Positions 19,304 to 28,215 of a stretch of 64,000 nucleotides of DNA are shown here, piece by piece. Origin of the DNA: Streptococcaceae bacterium (GTDB lineage: Bacteria > Bacillota > Bacilli > Lactobacillales > Streptococcaceae); assembly GCA_902363395.1 (NCBI GenBank), contig CABIZZ010000003.1:1-64000 (forward strand), read 5' to 3'. The notes beneath the pieces were generated by a model that was not told the origin of the DNA, ran no database searches, and was given only the letters and a program-made list of their open reading frames with translations. Within the stretch, counting starts at the first letter, position 1; each line of letters begins with the position of its first letter. The translations under genes and the position numbers were made by a program.

Positions 19304-20453
19304 ATTAGAATTACCTCAGCAACCACAATTAAAAGCAATTGATGTATGTTTTGAAAATTACTACAAGAGTTTATTAGAAAAATTAGCTAAGGATGGAAAT
19401 ACGCATAGAATAATTCCAGAAATTTTGAAATTATGTGGTAATATGGCCAATTTTAAATTATTGATAACTGATGAATGGTTTAATATAAAAAACAAACCAG
19501 ACAATTTATTGTTTGAATATTATTTAGTATGTAGATTTTATTTGGATTTAACAAAAATGAGATCTTCGGATGATGAGAGATATAGAATAAATTGGATTTC
19601 GAAAATTTTGAAATGTATTTCTCATTATCCTAAAATGAATGAATTGATTGATAGTGATTTTTTATACGACATAACCTCTGATTACTATGATTTTCAAATG
19701 AAAAATAAGAAAGTATTTAATAATTTCGATGAAATAAATAATAAATTAAGAGATTTTTTAAATTATGATAACTTTAGAGATCGTTTTAGAGTAACACTAT
19801 GGAGACTATACGGATGTGAAGTTTGCCCTTATTGTAATTTGATACCTATTACAAACAATGAGGATTTTTCAACAGCAGATATAGAGCATTTTTATCCCAA
19901 ATCAATTTTTTCTTTGTTTTGCGTATCAAAATTTAATTTAGTTCCATCCTGTAAAGACTGTAATCGACAATTTAAAGGCTCAAAATACTTCCATTACAAT
20001 CCTCGTTATGAGGGGCTTGATGAATATTTTAAATTTGATTTTTCTGTTAATGCTTCTTTTGAGCAGACGATTGATAATTACTTATCACATTCTAGTGAAA
20101 TTAAGGAAAATGATATAAATTTAGCAATAAAGTTATGCAATGAAGATAAATATGTAGAAGAAAGATTATCAACTTTAAAAATTAACAGTCGCTACGATTC
20201 TGTCCAGAATCGTACAGATATATGTAAATTCATAAAAGATGCAGAAAGCAGTAGGTATTTGTGGTTAAAAACAATAGAAAATGGAGTTATTTTAGAAGAT
20301 AAGGATAAAGAAAAGATCTTAAATCAGATTTCCCCGTTCTTAAGTAGAGAAATATATCGAAGTCGGAAATTTATGAATATAGAAAAGGGGAAATTTAAAG
20401 CAGATATAAATAGTATGTTTCAAGATTATATAGAGGGGCTTTTATATCCTTAG
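19296..20453 (+). CDS. HNH nuclease partner (PtuB-like, long form)
   Basis: Predicted nuclease effector of the ATPase encoded just upstream. It has 385 residues and a GTG start overlapping the ATPase stop. A zinc-stabilised HNH core is visible: CPYC (177-180), DIEHFYPKS (195-203, catalytic His198) and [10 protein letters not shown] (214-223). About 165 residues precede the core and 160 follow it, longer than compact PtuB proteins as I know them. The flanking parts are Lys/Glu/Asn-rich and not recognised. Codon use is AT-rich like its neighbour. Confidence 0.78.
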   Translation: MIKLELPQQPQLKAIDVCFENYYKSLLEKLAKDGNTHRIIPEILKLCGNMANFKLLITDEWFNIKNKPDNLLFEYYLVCRFYLDLTKMRSSDDERYRINWISKILKCISHYPKMNELIDSDFLYDITSDYYDFQMKNKKVFNNFDEINNKLRDFLNYDNFRDRFRVTLWRLYGCEVCPYCNLIPITNNEDFSTADIEHFYPKSIFSLFCVSKFNLVPSCKDCNRQFKGSKYFHYNPRYEGLDEYFKFDFSVNASFEQTIDNYLSHSSEIKENDINLAIKLCNEDKYVEERLSTLKINSRYDSVQNRTDICKFIKDAESSRYLWLKTIENGVILEDKDKEKILNQISPFLSREIYRSRKFMNIEKGKFKADINSMFQDYIEGLLYP

Positions 20454-20464
20454 TAGTTCTTGTT

Positions 20465-20614
20465 TTTGCGGATAACGTGGAAGAAATCGCCAAAGCAGGA
20501 ATTAAGGCCATCATCCAGTCAGGAGGCTCCGTCCATGACCAAGAGTCCATCAAAGGAGCGGACAAATATGGCTTGACCATGATCTTTACAGGCGTAAGAC
20601 ATTTTATAAATTAA
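20465..20614 (+). pseudogene. remnant: second, diverged purH 3' end
   Basis: Fifty codons, from FADNVEE to GVRHFIN and a stop, match the last fifty codons of purH without gaps. By eye 27 of 150 bases differ (about 82% identity), mostly at third positions. No upstream part of purH is present. It marks the right edge of the Septu-like insertion and is probably the displaced original or donor purH end. Confidence 0.85.
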
Positions 20615-20710
20615 TCCTTTGATAGTTGCCAAGAGATTTTGTTGATATAAAATTATAATTCGCGAAGCAGTGCTCATCATAAATTTGTAAATTATATTTT
20701 CATTAATTTG

Positions 20711-20745
20711 AAGCGAGCATATCCAATGGTGTATGCTCGCTTTTT
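20711..20745 (+). terminator. terminator after the purH remnant
   Basis: Stem AAGCGAGCATA/TATGCTCGCTT with a ten-base loop, then TTTTT. It may be the original purH operon terminator, carried with the remnant. Confidence 0.8.
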
Positions 20746-20868
20746 GGAGAGGAATTGAAGAATTAATAAACTGTATGTAAAAAGTTATACCTGTAAGTTA
20801 AAAAATCATAATTTCAGAATTTACGTAGTAAATAAAGTATAATTGAATGTGTTAGAGGTAGATGTTTC

Positions 20869-20877
20869 TGATATAAT
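20869..20877 (+). promoter_or_regulatory. extended -10 of the sce7726/sce7725/RES unit
   Basis: TG-A-TATAAT, 37 bases before the GTG start. No good -35 is visible. Confidence 0.5.
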
Positions 20878-20913
20878 AAATATTAGTAGAATACGATTAA
20901 GGGGGAGATTGAC

Positions 20914-21747
20914 GTGGAAATTAAAAAAAAATATTTAATAAATAGATTTTTTTCTAGAAACACTATAAAAAACCTCGTACAAAATAAAAAAGACCCAGTT
21001 TTTGAGTGTGTATCGCAGTATCATAAATTAGGTAATAATTTGTCTATAATTCAAAACACTTATATGAAACTCTCTCAATCGTATAGAAATGAATATTTTT
21101 ATAAAAATACGTTATTAAATAAATTATTATTAGGGGTACATAGTATAAATACTACTACTGCTTTGACTGAAATACCTGTTGGAAATGCAAAACCAGATTT
21201 TATTTTAATAAATGGAAAAGCTGTGGTATATGAAATCAAAACTGAATTTGACAATTTTGACAGGTTAGAAAATCAAATCACAGAATACTATAGAGCATTT
21301 AATCACGTTGCAATTGTTACTCATGAAAAAAATGTAAATTTAGCTTTGGAGAAGATTAAGTTGTTAAAAAAACCTGTAGGTCTTTATGTGCTCCAAAGAA
21401 ACAGCAAAATTAAAACAATAATTAAACCAGAGAAGTACAATGCGGATTTAGATAGAGAAATAATTTTTAAAATACTTCGTAAGGGGGAATATGAAAATAT
21501 TATTGAGAAACATTTTAATTCGTTACCAGATGTGTCTCAATTTGAGTATTATGATGTTTGTAAATCATTAACCAAAAATATTCCATTGGATCAGTTTTAT
21601 TCTGATTTTCTTATGGAATTGAAGAAGAGGAATTCAATAGATAAAGATTTATTTGCAGATGTTCCTTATGAACTTAAATTTTTGGTGTATTTCATGAATT
21701 TTAAACCTAAGGATTTTAAGGCATTAAAGCAGTTTTTAAATGAATAA
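20914..21747 (+). CDS. sce7726-family PD-(D/E)xK nuclease-like protein
   Basis: First gene of a three-gene unit. It has 277 residues and a GTG start behind a strong GGGGGAG site. A nuclease-type core is visible: Glu86, Asp95 in KPDFILI and Glu107-x-Lys109 in VVYEIKTE, followed by a conserved Q-x-x-x-YY helix (about 121-126). This is the arrangement expected of a PD-(D/E)xK fold. The family is known to me mainly as sce7726, found beside sce7725; its activity has not been established as far as I know. Very AT-rich. Whether it cuts DNA or only binds it cannot be told from sequence. Confidence 0.72.
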   Translation: MEIKKKYLINRFFSRNTIKNLVQNKKDPVFECVSQYHKLGNNLSIIQNTYMKLSQSYRNEYFYKNTLLNKLLLGVHSINTTTALTEIPVGNAKPDFILINGKAVVYEIKTEFDNFDRLENQITEYYRAFNHVAIVTHEKNVNLALEKIKLLKKPVGLYVLQRNSKIKTIIKPEKYNADLDREIIFKILRKGEYENIIEKHFNSLPDVSQFEYYDVCKSLTKNIPLDQFYSDFLMELKKRNSIDKDLFADVPYELKFLVYFMNFKPKDFKALKQFLNE

Positions 21748-21759
21748 AGGAGTATTTAT

Positions 21760-22707
21760 ATGTATTTTCCGTATTTGAGAGGAAGACAGTATGAGTTAAT
21801 TGCTCTTAGAGAATTGTTAGAAAATAATAAATTAGGAAGCGCTGTAATTCCAATTATTGAACCGGTAAGATTATCTCCTACACTGGTAAGTACTTTGGAG
21901 GGTTTTAAAGATAAGAGGCAAAAATGTTCTATTGTAATGAATCCAGGTGTAGGATCTTTTTTGGAGGAATATAGCGATTTTTCGAAAAGCAATCTTGCTA
22001 CTCGATTGGATAGTTTGATTGATGAAAATGAGAATTTATATTATGTTTCGTTGATGAGTAAGGATTATAGTTTAGAAGATAATTTTAAGTCTATTGAGGA
22101 TGTTGGTAAACAAATAACAGTATGTAAGAAGCCTGACGATTTACAAGGATATAATAAATATTATAGGGATCAAAAGACGGCGTATAATTTTATTTCAGAA
22201 GTAGGAAGACTAAAAAGAGAAGTTCAGGGAAATAAAGTCAAGATTAGTGACAATTTTGTTAAATTATCAAGAAATACAGATTATTCCGACAAAGATGATG
22301 AATTCTTCTCAGATGATCATAAATATTTTATAGAAGATGAGTATAAGGGATTTTCCGACTATTCCATTGTAGGAGAGGAGTATAGTGAATCAGGTTTTGC
22401 TCCTTATGCTGTCGCTATCCACATCGTTTATTTTGATTCTGATAACAATCTAAGAATTCACCATTTTGTATCAGAAACAAACCAAGATCCAACAAACCCA
22501 GCTGGTAAGTTTAAGGAAGCACTTGAAAAATTAATTACATTTGTCAATGAGGGCCTAGTGGAAAGAACGCTGGCGATAAATGAATTTGAAAAATTGTATA
22601 AAACGGGTTCTTATCCAGGTCTTGGCACAGTAAAGAAATTATCCATTATGCATCATATTGAATTGGTTAGTAAGTATCTTGATCGGAGCAGTGGAGACAG
22701 TGAATGA
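21760..22707 (+). CDS. sce7725-family protein
   Basis: Second gene of the unit. It has 315 residues and an AAAGGAG ribosome site. The opening YFPYLRGRQYELIALREL and IPIIEPVR are the features by which I recognise the sce7725 family. Residues around 225-260 (APYAVAIHIVYFD) are hydrophobic strands, consistent with a globular cytoplasmic protein. It has no signal peptide or membrane helix. The function is unknown. It overlaps the RES gene by four bases (ATGA), so the two are probably translated together. Confidence 0.7.
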   Translation: MYFPYLRGRQYELIALRELLENNKLGSAVIPIIEPVRLSPTLVSTLEGFKDKRQKCSIVMNPGVGSFLEEYSDFSKSNLATRLDSLIDENENLYYVSLMSKDYSLEDNFKSIEDVGKQITVCKKPDDLQGYNKYYRDQKTAYNFISEVGRLKREVQGNKVKISDNFVKLSRNTDYSDKDDEFFSDDHKYFIEDEYKGFSDYSIVGEEYSESGFAPYAVAIHIVYFDSDNNLRIHHFVSETNQDPTNPAGKFKEALEKLITFVNEGLVERTLAINEFEKLYKTGSYPGLGTVKKLSIMHHIELVSKYLDRSSGDSE

Positions 22708-23792
22708 AAATTTGTAAAGATTGTTTTGCAGATGAGATTCTTAAAAACGAAGTTAATATAGCTGAAAGGCAAGCTAGCTGTGATATTTGTTCAAATAAAA
22801 ATGTTTGTGTTTATGATACACAGTGTGACGACTATTTAATTCCATTTTTGAGTTCTCTCATTTCTATTTTTTCTCCAGTAGATAAAATAGAAAATTTCCC
22901 AGTTGGACAAGAAACGCTTCTAAAAACAGAAATAGCTACAAATTGGAATATATTTACCACTAAAGAGGAGTTCAAGATTCACCAAATGCTTTCTGAGATT
23001 TGTAAAAATCTATTCGAAGAAAGTCCTGAATTGTTAACACACCCTGTTGGAGTAAAGCAGATGTATGACCCAATCTATTTAAAAGATCATTCATTGTTTA
23101 GTAAGAGTTGGGAAGATTTTGTTGACGACATTAAATATAACAATCGTTTTCATTCTAATCAAATTAATAAATGCATTCTAAGAAAGTATTGTGAAGCTAT
23201 TCAAAAGACTTATTCAGAAGGAGAACAGTTCTATAGGTGTAGGATTTCAAAAGACGGGAAACAATTTGAATCAGAAGGAATAGGGGCACCGCCTAAAGGT
23301 AAATCAGCTGATGGAAGGGCTAATCCAAAAGGAGTTGTAATGCTTTATTTAAGCGATTCAGAAAAGACAACAATACATGAAACAAGAACTGGTTTATACG
23401 ATTATGTATGTATTGGCACTTTTAAGTTAAAGGCTCCAATAACAGTCATTGATTTAAAAAAAATAATTGAAATTAGCCCTTTTCAAGATGGAATTATTGA
23501 TGATCTTGCTGAATTAGCAATTAATAAAAAAAATCTAGAAAAGATTGATTCTGAGATGGGGCGAGTAATGAGAAATTCTGATGATATTCTAGATTATATC
23601 CCTACTCAATATATAGCTGATTTTGTGAAATCTCTAACCAAACCAATTTCTGGAGAATTAATTTATCAAGGAATTGAATTCCGTAGCGTTATGAATCCTG
23701 AAGGATTCAATTTAGCTATATTTACGCCGGATTATTTCGAAATAACTAATATAAGGATGAAACAAATAAAACATATTTCTTATGGCTGGTAG
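22704..23792 (+). CDS. RES-domain protein with Cys-rich N-terminus (HEPN/RES type)
   Basis: Third gene of the unit, 362 residues. The N-terminal part has CKDC (4-7) and CDIC (26-29), suggesting zinc binding. A helical middle resembles the HEPN-associated region found before RES domains. The RES domain starts near 175 with FYRCRIS and continues with GRANPKGVVMLYLSDS (204-219) and HETR (Glu226), the Arg/Tyr/Glu pattern of RES toxins. RES proteins such as ParT and MbcT consume NAD+, so this could be the killing effector of the unit. That role is inferred from the family. Confidence 0.75.
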   Translation: MKICKDCFADEILKNEVNIAERQASCDICSNKNVCVYDTQCDDYLIPFLSSLISIFSPVDKIENFPVGQETLLKTEIATNWNIFTTKEEFKIHQMLSEICKNLFEESPELLTHPVGVKQMYDPIYLKDHSLFSKSWEDFVDDIKYNNRFHSNQINKCILRKYCEAIQKTYSEGEQFYRCRISKDGKQFESEGIGAPPKGKSADGRANPKGVVMLYLSDSEKTTIHETRTGLYDYVCIGTFKLKAPITVIDLKKIIEISPFQDGIIDDLAELAINKKNLEKIDSEMGRVMRNSDDILDYIPTQYIADFVKSLTKPISGELIYQGIEFRSVMNPEGFNLAIFTPDYFEITNIRMKQIKHISYGW

Positions 23793-23898
23793 ATTAAAAA
23801 AGCTGTATATTTTAGAGATATTCTATGTTTAACGAGGTTGGACGAATTTCTTTGAAACTATAAAAATGATACCATGTGTTTTATCGTGAAAAGATAAA

Positions 23899-23930
23899 TA
23901 AAGGCACTCATCGATGGATGAGCGCCTTTT
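23899..23930. terminator. bidirectional terminator between RES gene and the hydrolase
   Basis: AAAGGC-A-CTCATC / GATGAG-C-GCCTTT with a GATG loop. T runs lie on both sides. It serves the RES gene on the plus strand and the convergent CHAP hydrolase on the minus strand. Confidence 0.7.
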
Positions 23931-23948
23931 CTGCTGGTTAAGAAACCT

Positions 23949-24962
23949 TTAATTTGGATAGATATAGCTGACCGTTCCCCAGACAACATTCGTGGGATCA
24001 AACCAGCCACGGAAATTGTTAATGGTCCGATTTCCATTGTAATTAGCTTCCTTCACTTGGATTTTTTGATGATGTTCGACCTCCGTCACGACTGCAACGT
24101 GGCCATAGCCACCATTGTCCCAACAGGCGATAGCGCCGACCTCTGGGGTATTTCCTGTCCGGAAGCCCGCAGCGCGTGCACTAGCTGCCCACATGCCACC
24201 GTTACCCCACCAGTTTTGTGACCAAGGAGCCAGCTCTTTGGCTGCCCAGGTACATTCGCCGACGGGATAGTAATTATCCGGTTGAGTGACCAGTGGAGCA
24301 GGTTTAGCCCGCTCGACCTGAAATTCAGTGGCAAGTAAACCTTTTAAGTGCCCCTTGTCTTTTTGGTAGACGTGGAGATGAAAGGTTCCTTTCCCTGTAT
24401 GTTTCTCGGCATTGAAGGATAACTGGTAGCGACCAGGTGCCGTTCTTTTTGCAGGATACCAGATCAAGTCGTCTTGGCCATCTTGTTCAGACCAGATGGG
24501 AAAGAAGACCTCCTCCACATCTTCAAAAAGCTGGAGTTGGATCTCAAATAGCTGTGCAGTGCTAGGTCGGACGGTAATCTTGGGTTGGGAAGAAGCCAGG
24601 TCTTTTTCCTCAACGATTGTCTGTAGAGGAAACAGTCCTTCGATATTTCCGTAAGAATTGATCCCGTAGACATGGATGTGATAAAGTCCAGCTTGATCCA
24701 AATGATTGGTCAGAGGTACTTGCAAATCAAATCCATTTTCACCTCGTTGGACAGGATACCAAATGAGGTCGTCCTGGCCATTTTGCTCGGACCAGATGGG
24801 GACGCTAACGCTTTGGAAGCGGTCTGGAATGGTCCCGAGGTGGACAACTAATTGTCCTTTTTCCTTGTAGATATAATTGACGTTTTGGTCTGCTCTTGCA
24901 ACTTGTGAAGCTCCTGCCCAGAAAAGACAAGCTGCCAAGAGTAGTTTCTTTATTCTCTGCAT
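23949..24962 (-). CDS. secreted LytF-like murein hydrolase: two Bsp-like repeats plus CHAP
   Basis: Predicted competence-induced lysin that attacks sibling or related cells. It has 337 residues. A signal peptide (about 1-24) is followed by two wall-binding GBS-Bsp-like repeats, each with [14 protein letters not shown] (near 55 and 150), and a C-terminal CHAP domain. The nucleophile is the Cys in YPVGECTWA, the His is in GYGHVAVV. The domain order is that of streptococcal LytF. A perfect SigX box lies 42 bases before the start, and an AAGGAG site precedes the ATG. No immunity gene is obvious beside it. Confidence 0.85.
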   Translation of the reverse strand: MQRIKKLLLAACLFWAGASQVARADQNVNYIYKEKGQLVVHLGTIPDRFQSVSVPIWSEQNGQDDLIWYPVQRGENGFDLQVPLTNHLDQAGLYHIHVYGINSYGNIEGLFPLQTIVEEKDLASSQPKITVRPSTAQLFEIQLQLFEDVEEVFFPIWSEQDGQDDLIWYPAKRTAPGRYQLSFNAEKHTGKGTFHLHVYQKDKGHLKGLLATEFQVERAKPAPLVTQPDNYYPVGECTWAAKELAPWSQNWWGNGGMWAASARAAGFRTGNTPEVGAIACWDNGGYGHVAVVTEVEHHQKIQVKEANYNGNRTINNFRGWFDPTNVVWGTVSYIYPN

Positions 24963-25003
24963 AAAACTCCTTTTTTAAAAAATATTAGAGGTCTCAATTA
25001 TAA

Positions 25004-25011
25004 TATTCGTA
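25004..25011 (-). promoter_or_regulatory. SigX (ComX) cin-box
   Basis: The minus strand reads TACGAATA, the exact late-competence promoter consensus, at -10 distance for a leader of about 35 bases before the LytF-like start. Confidence 0.8.
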
Positions 25012-25107
25012 AAAAGGAGCAGAAATTTAAAAAATAATGAAAAAAGTTTGTTTTCTAACGAAAATCATCGGATATTCCTTGAAATATTAGAATAAAACGA
25101 ACGATTA

Positions 25108-25116
25108 TGATATAAT
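25108..25116 (+). promoter_or_regulatory. extended -10 of purD
   Basis: TG-A-TATAAT, with a PurBox-like AAAACGAACGAT at 25095-25106, just upstream. It indicates that purD-E-K is transcribed separately from purC-H after the island insertion. Confidence 0.6.
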
Positions 25117-25147
25117 TTAATAAAATAATTCGCAAAAGAGGTTCGAG

Positions 25148-26413
25148 ATGAAACTTTTGGTTGTTGGATCTGGCGGTCGTGAGCATGCGATTGCCAAGAA
25201 GTTGTTGGAGTCTACAGACGTTGAGCAGGTTTTTGTGGCTCCTGGTAATGACGGGATGCGATTAGACGGTCTGGATTTGATCAATATCGGAATTTCCGAA
25301 CATTCTAAGCTGATTGACTTCGCAAAAGTCAATGATATTGCTTGGACCTTTATCGGTCCAGATGATGCCCTTGCAGCTGGTATCGTGGATGATTTCAATG
25401 CAGCTGGTCTCAAAGCCTTTGGTCCGACAAAGGCTGCGGCTGAGCTTGAGTGGTCCAAGGATTTTGCTAAGGAAATCATGGTCAAATACGACGTTCCGAC
25501 AGCAGCCTATGGAACCTTTTCAGATTTCGAGGAAGCTAAGGCTTATATCGAGGGAAAAGGCGCTCCAATCGTCGTCAAGGCAGACGGCTTGGCCCTAGGG
25601 AAAGGTGTCGTCGTTGCGGAGACAGTTGAGCAAGCCGTTGAAGCGGCTCACGAGATGCTTTTGGACAATAAATTCGGTGATTCAGGTGCGCGTGTGGTCA
25701 TCGAGGAATTCCTTGACGGGGAAGAGTTCTCTCTCTTTGCCTTTGTCAATGGGGACAAGTTCTACATCATGCCAACGGCTCAGGACCACAAACGTGCTTA
25801 TGATGGCGATAAGGGTCCTAACACTGGTGGGATGGGTGCTTATGCGCCAGTTCCTCACTTGCCACAAAGCGTGATTGAAACAGTAGTTGACACCATTGTC
25901 AAGCCAGTTCTTGAAGGCATGATCAAAGAAGGACGCCCCTATCTTGGTGTCCTTTACGCGGGACTTATCTTGACAGCTGATGGCCCTAAAGTCATCGAGT
26001 TCAACGCTCGTTTTGGAGATCCTGAAACGCAAATCATCTTGCCTCGTTTGACATCTGACTTTGCACAAAATATCACTGACATTTTGGAAGGCAAAGAGCC
26101 AGCCATCACTTGGACGGACAAGGGTGTGACACTTGGCGTGGTTGTCGCATCAAACGGCTACCCACTCGCTTATGAGAAGGGTGTCAAGCTTCCAGCCAAG
26201 ACAGACGGTGACATCATCACATACTATGCCGGTGCTAAATTCGCTGAAAATGGACAAGACCTCCTCTCAAACGGCGGACGCGTCTATATGCTAGTCACAA
26301 CAGCAGACACCGTCAAAGACGGCCAAAACATTATCTACAAGGAACTTAACAAACAAAACACAGAAGGCCTCTTCTACCGAAATGACATTGGTAGCAAAGC
26401 GATAAAAGATTAA
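25148..26413 (+). CDS. purD: GAR synthetase (phosphoribosylamine-glycine ligase)
   Basis: Joins glycine to phosphoribosylamine with ATP. It has 421 residues. The N-terminal VGSGGREHA and the ATP-grasp segments PIVVKADGLALGKGV and EFNARFGDPE are present. An AAGAGG site precedes the ATG. It is separated from purH by the defence island and the hydrolase gene, and from purE by a 234-base hairpin region. Confidence 0.97.
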   Translation: MKLLVVGSGGREHAIAKKLLESTDVEQVFVAPGNDGMRLDGLDLINIGISEHSKLIDFAKVNDIAWTFIGPDDALAAGIVDDFNAAGLKAFGPTKAAAELEWSKDFAKEIMVKYDVPTAAYGTFSDFEEAKAYIEGKGAPIVVKADGLALGKGVVVAETVEQAVEAAHEMLLDNKFGDSGARVVIEEFLDGEEFSLFAFVNGDKFYIMPTAQDHKRAYDGDKGPNTGGMGAYAPVPHLPQSVIETVVDTIVKPVLEGMIKEGRPYLGVLYAGLILTADGPKVIEFNARFGDPETQIILPRLTSDFAQNITDILEGKEPAITWTDKGVTLGVVVASNGYPLAYEKGVKLPAKTDGDIITYYAGAKFAENGQDLLSNGGRVYMLVTTADTVKDGQNIIYKELNKQNTEGLFYRNDIGSKAIKD

Positions 26414-26500
26414 CGGACACTAACGTTGTCATGGCGAGCGAAAGCTAGCCAAACTAAGATAATGGTCGCTTGATTTGCGAGCGTTAGCGAGCTAGTATAG

Positions 26501-26632
26501 GATAATCGTCGCAGTAGTGGAACTCCTAGTAGCAGAGCTACTAGGAGCGGAAAACTGGAGACTAAGGCTCCAGTTTTAGTAATGGAACACTACAGGCGGT
26601 CGCTTACGTCCGCACTACAATAGACGATTATC
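26501..26632. repeat. nested cruciform / multi-hairpin element upstream of purE
   Basis: An outer perfect 10-bp stem GATAATCGTC/GACGATTATC (26501-26510, 26623-26632) encloses three parts. These are an 11-bp hairpin CTCCTAGTAGC/GCTACTAGGAG (26523-26547), a 10-bp hairpin AAAACTGGAG/CTCCAGTTTT (26551-26577) and a GTAGTG/CACTAC pairing next to the outer stem. No open frame. The nested layout could be a structured RNA leader or an intergenic repeat. Confidence 0.6.
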
Positions 26633-26647
26633 AAAAAAGGAGAATAA

Positions 26648-27136
26648 ATGAAACCAGTAATTTCCATTATCATGGGCTCAAAATCCGACTGGGCAACCAT
26701 GCAAAAAGCTGCTGAAGTCCTCGACAACTTCGGCGTCGCTTACGAAAAGAAAGTTGTTTCCGCACACCGGACGCCTGACCTCATGTTCAAACATGCAGAA
26801 GAAGCACGTAGCCGTGGCATCAAGGTCATCATTGCGGGCGCAGGTGGCGCAGCTCACTTGCCAGGGATGGTCGCAGCTAAAACGACCCTTCCGGTTATCG
26901 GCGTACCAGTCAAATCACGTGCCCTTAGCGGTGTGGATTCGCTCTATTCCATCGTTCAGATGCCAGGTGGTGTGCCAGTCGCAACCATGGCGATCGGTGA
27001 AGCAGGTGCGACCAACGCTGCCCTCTTTGCCCTTCGTCTCCTTTCAGTAGAGGATCAGGCTATTGCGACAGCTTTGGCGGATTTCGCAGAAGAACAAGGA
27101 AAAATCGCAGAGGAGTCTACAAATGAGCTCAACTAA
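26648..27136 (+). CDS. purE: N5-CAIR mutase
   Basis: Moves the carboxyl group of N5-CAIR to C4, giving CAIR. It has 162 residues, class [14 protein letters not shown] and the catalytic SAHRTPD motif are present, plus GVPV. An AAGGAG site precedes the ATG. Its 3' end overlaps purK by 14 bases. Confidence 0.97.
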   Translation: MKPVISIIMGSKSDWATMQKAAEVLDNFGVAYEKKVVSAHRTPDLMFKHAEEARSRGIKVIIAGAGGAAHLPGMVAAKTTLPVIGVPVKSRALSGVDSLYSIVQMPGGVPVATMAIGEAGATNAALFALRLLSVEDQAIATALADFAEEQGKIAEESTNELN

Positions 27137-28214
27137 AACCATTGGGATCATCGGTGGTGGCCAGCTCGGTCAGATGATGGCCATTTCTGCTATCTACATG
27201 GGGCACAAGGTTATCGCGCTGGATCCTGCAGCTGATTGCCCGGCCTCTCGCGTGGCAGAAATCATCGTGGCGCCTTATAACGATGTGGATGCCCTCCGTC
27301 AGTTGGCAGACCGATGCGATGTTCTCACCTATGAATTTGAAAATGTCGATGCTGACGGTTTGGATGCTGTTATCAAAGAAGGCCAACTCCCACAAGGGAC
27401 AGACCTGCTTCGCATCTCCCAAAATCGGATTTTTGAGAAGGACTTTCTTTCCAACAAGGCACAAGTCACTGTGGCTCCTTACAAGGTCGTGACCTCAAGC
27501 AAAGACTTGTCAGATATCGACCTGTCGAAAAATTATGTCCTCAAGACGGCGACCGGTGGTTACGATGGCCATGGTCAGAAGGTCATTCGTTCAGAAGAAG
27601 ATTTGGAAGAAGCTTATGCGCTAGCTGACTCGGCAGACTGTGTCTTGGAAGAATTCGTTAACTTTGATCTTGAAATTTCGGTCATCGTGTCTGGAAATGG
27701 CAAGGACGTGACGCTTTTCCCCGTTCAGGAAAATATCCACCGCAACAACATCCTTTCAAAAACCATTGTGCCTGCTCGCATTTCAGAAAGTCTAGCTGAT
27801 AAAGCTAAAGCCATGGCAGTGCGAATCGCAGAACAACTTAACCTCTCTGGAACTCTCTGTGTAGAAATGTTTGCGACATCTGATGACATCATTGTCAACG
27901 AAATCGCACCACGCCCACACAATTCAGGGCACTATTCAATTGAAGCCTGCGACTTCTCCCAGTTTGATACCCATATCTTGGGTGTTCTCGGAGCCCCATT
28001 GCCAGTCATCCATCTTCATGCGCCAGCTGTCATGCTCAATGTCCTCGGCCAGCATGTCGAAGCTGCTGAAAAATATGTGACAGAAAATCCAAGCGCTCAC
28101 CTTCACTTATATGGTAAACTAGAAGCAAAGCACAACCGCAAAATGGGACATGTGACTTTGTTTAGTGATGTGCCGGATAGTGTGGATGAGTTTGGGGAAG
28201 GGATTGATTTTTGA
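27123..28214 (+). CDS. purK: N5-CAIR synthetase
   Basis: ATP- and bicarbonate-dependent carboxylation of AIR, feeding PurE. It has 363 residues. The ATG inside the purE end is chosen because it is preceded by AGAGGAG and starts the normal sequence [15 protein letters not shown]. Upstream frame extension would add an unrelated purE-overlapping tail. ATP-grasp motifs [10 protein letters not shown] and [11 protein letters not shown] are present. It ends GEGIDF; a second copy of that tail lies at 28557-28577. Confidence 0.96.
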   Translation: MSSTKTIGIIGGGQLGQMMAISAIYMGHKVIALDPAADCPASRVAEIIVAPYNDVDALRQLADRCDVLTYEFENVDADGLDAVIKEGQLPQGTDLLRISQNRIFEKDFLSNKAQVTVAPYKVVTSSKDLSDIDLSKNYVLKTATGGYDGHGQKVIRSEEDLEEAYALADSADCVLEEFVNFDLEISVIVSGNGKDVTLFPVQENIHRNNILSKTIVPARISESLADKAKAMAVRIAEQLNLSGTLCVEMFATSDDIIVNEIAPRPHNSGHYSIEACDFSQFDTHILGVLGAPLPVIHLHAPAVMLNVLGQHVEAAEKYVTENPSAHLHLYGKLEAKHNRKMGHVTLFSDVPDSVDEFGEGIDF

Positions 28215-28215
28215 A

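Larger units (their letters stand above)
20454..20913. other. 460-base gap between the two defence units
   Basis: Contains the purH remnant, a terminator at 20711-20745 and an AT-rich stretch with the promoter of the next unit. No further open frame or RNA gene was recognised. Confidence 0.7.

Noticed and set aside
17482..20453. Retron containing a PtuAB effector pair
   Set aside because: No reverse transcriptase gene and no msr/msd-like RNA was seen next to the pair.
20465..20614. Functional small protein from the purH remnant
   Set aside because: No start codon with a ribosome site in frame; clear homology to the purH end only.
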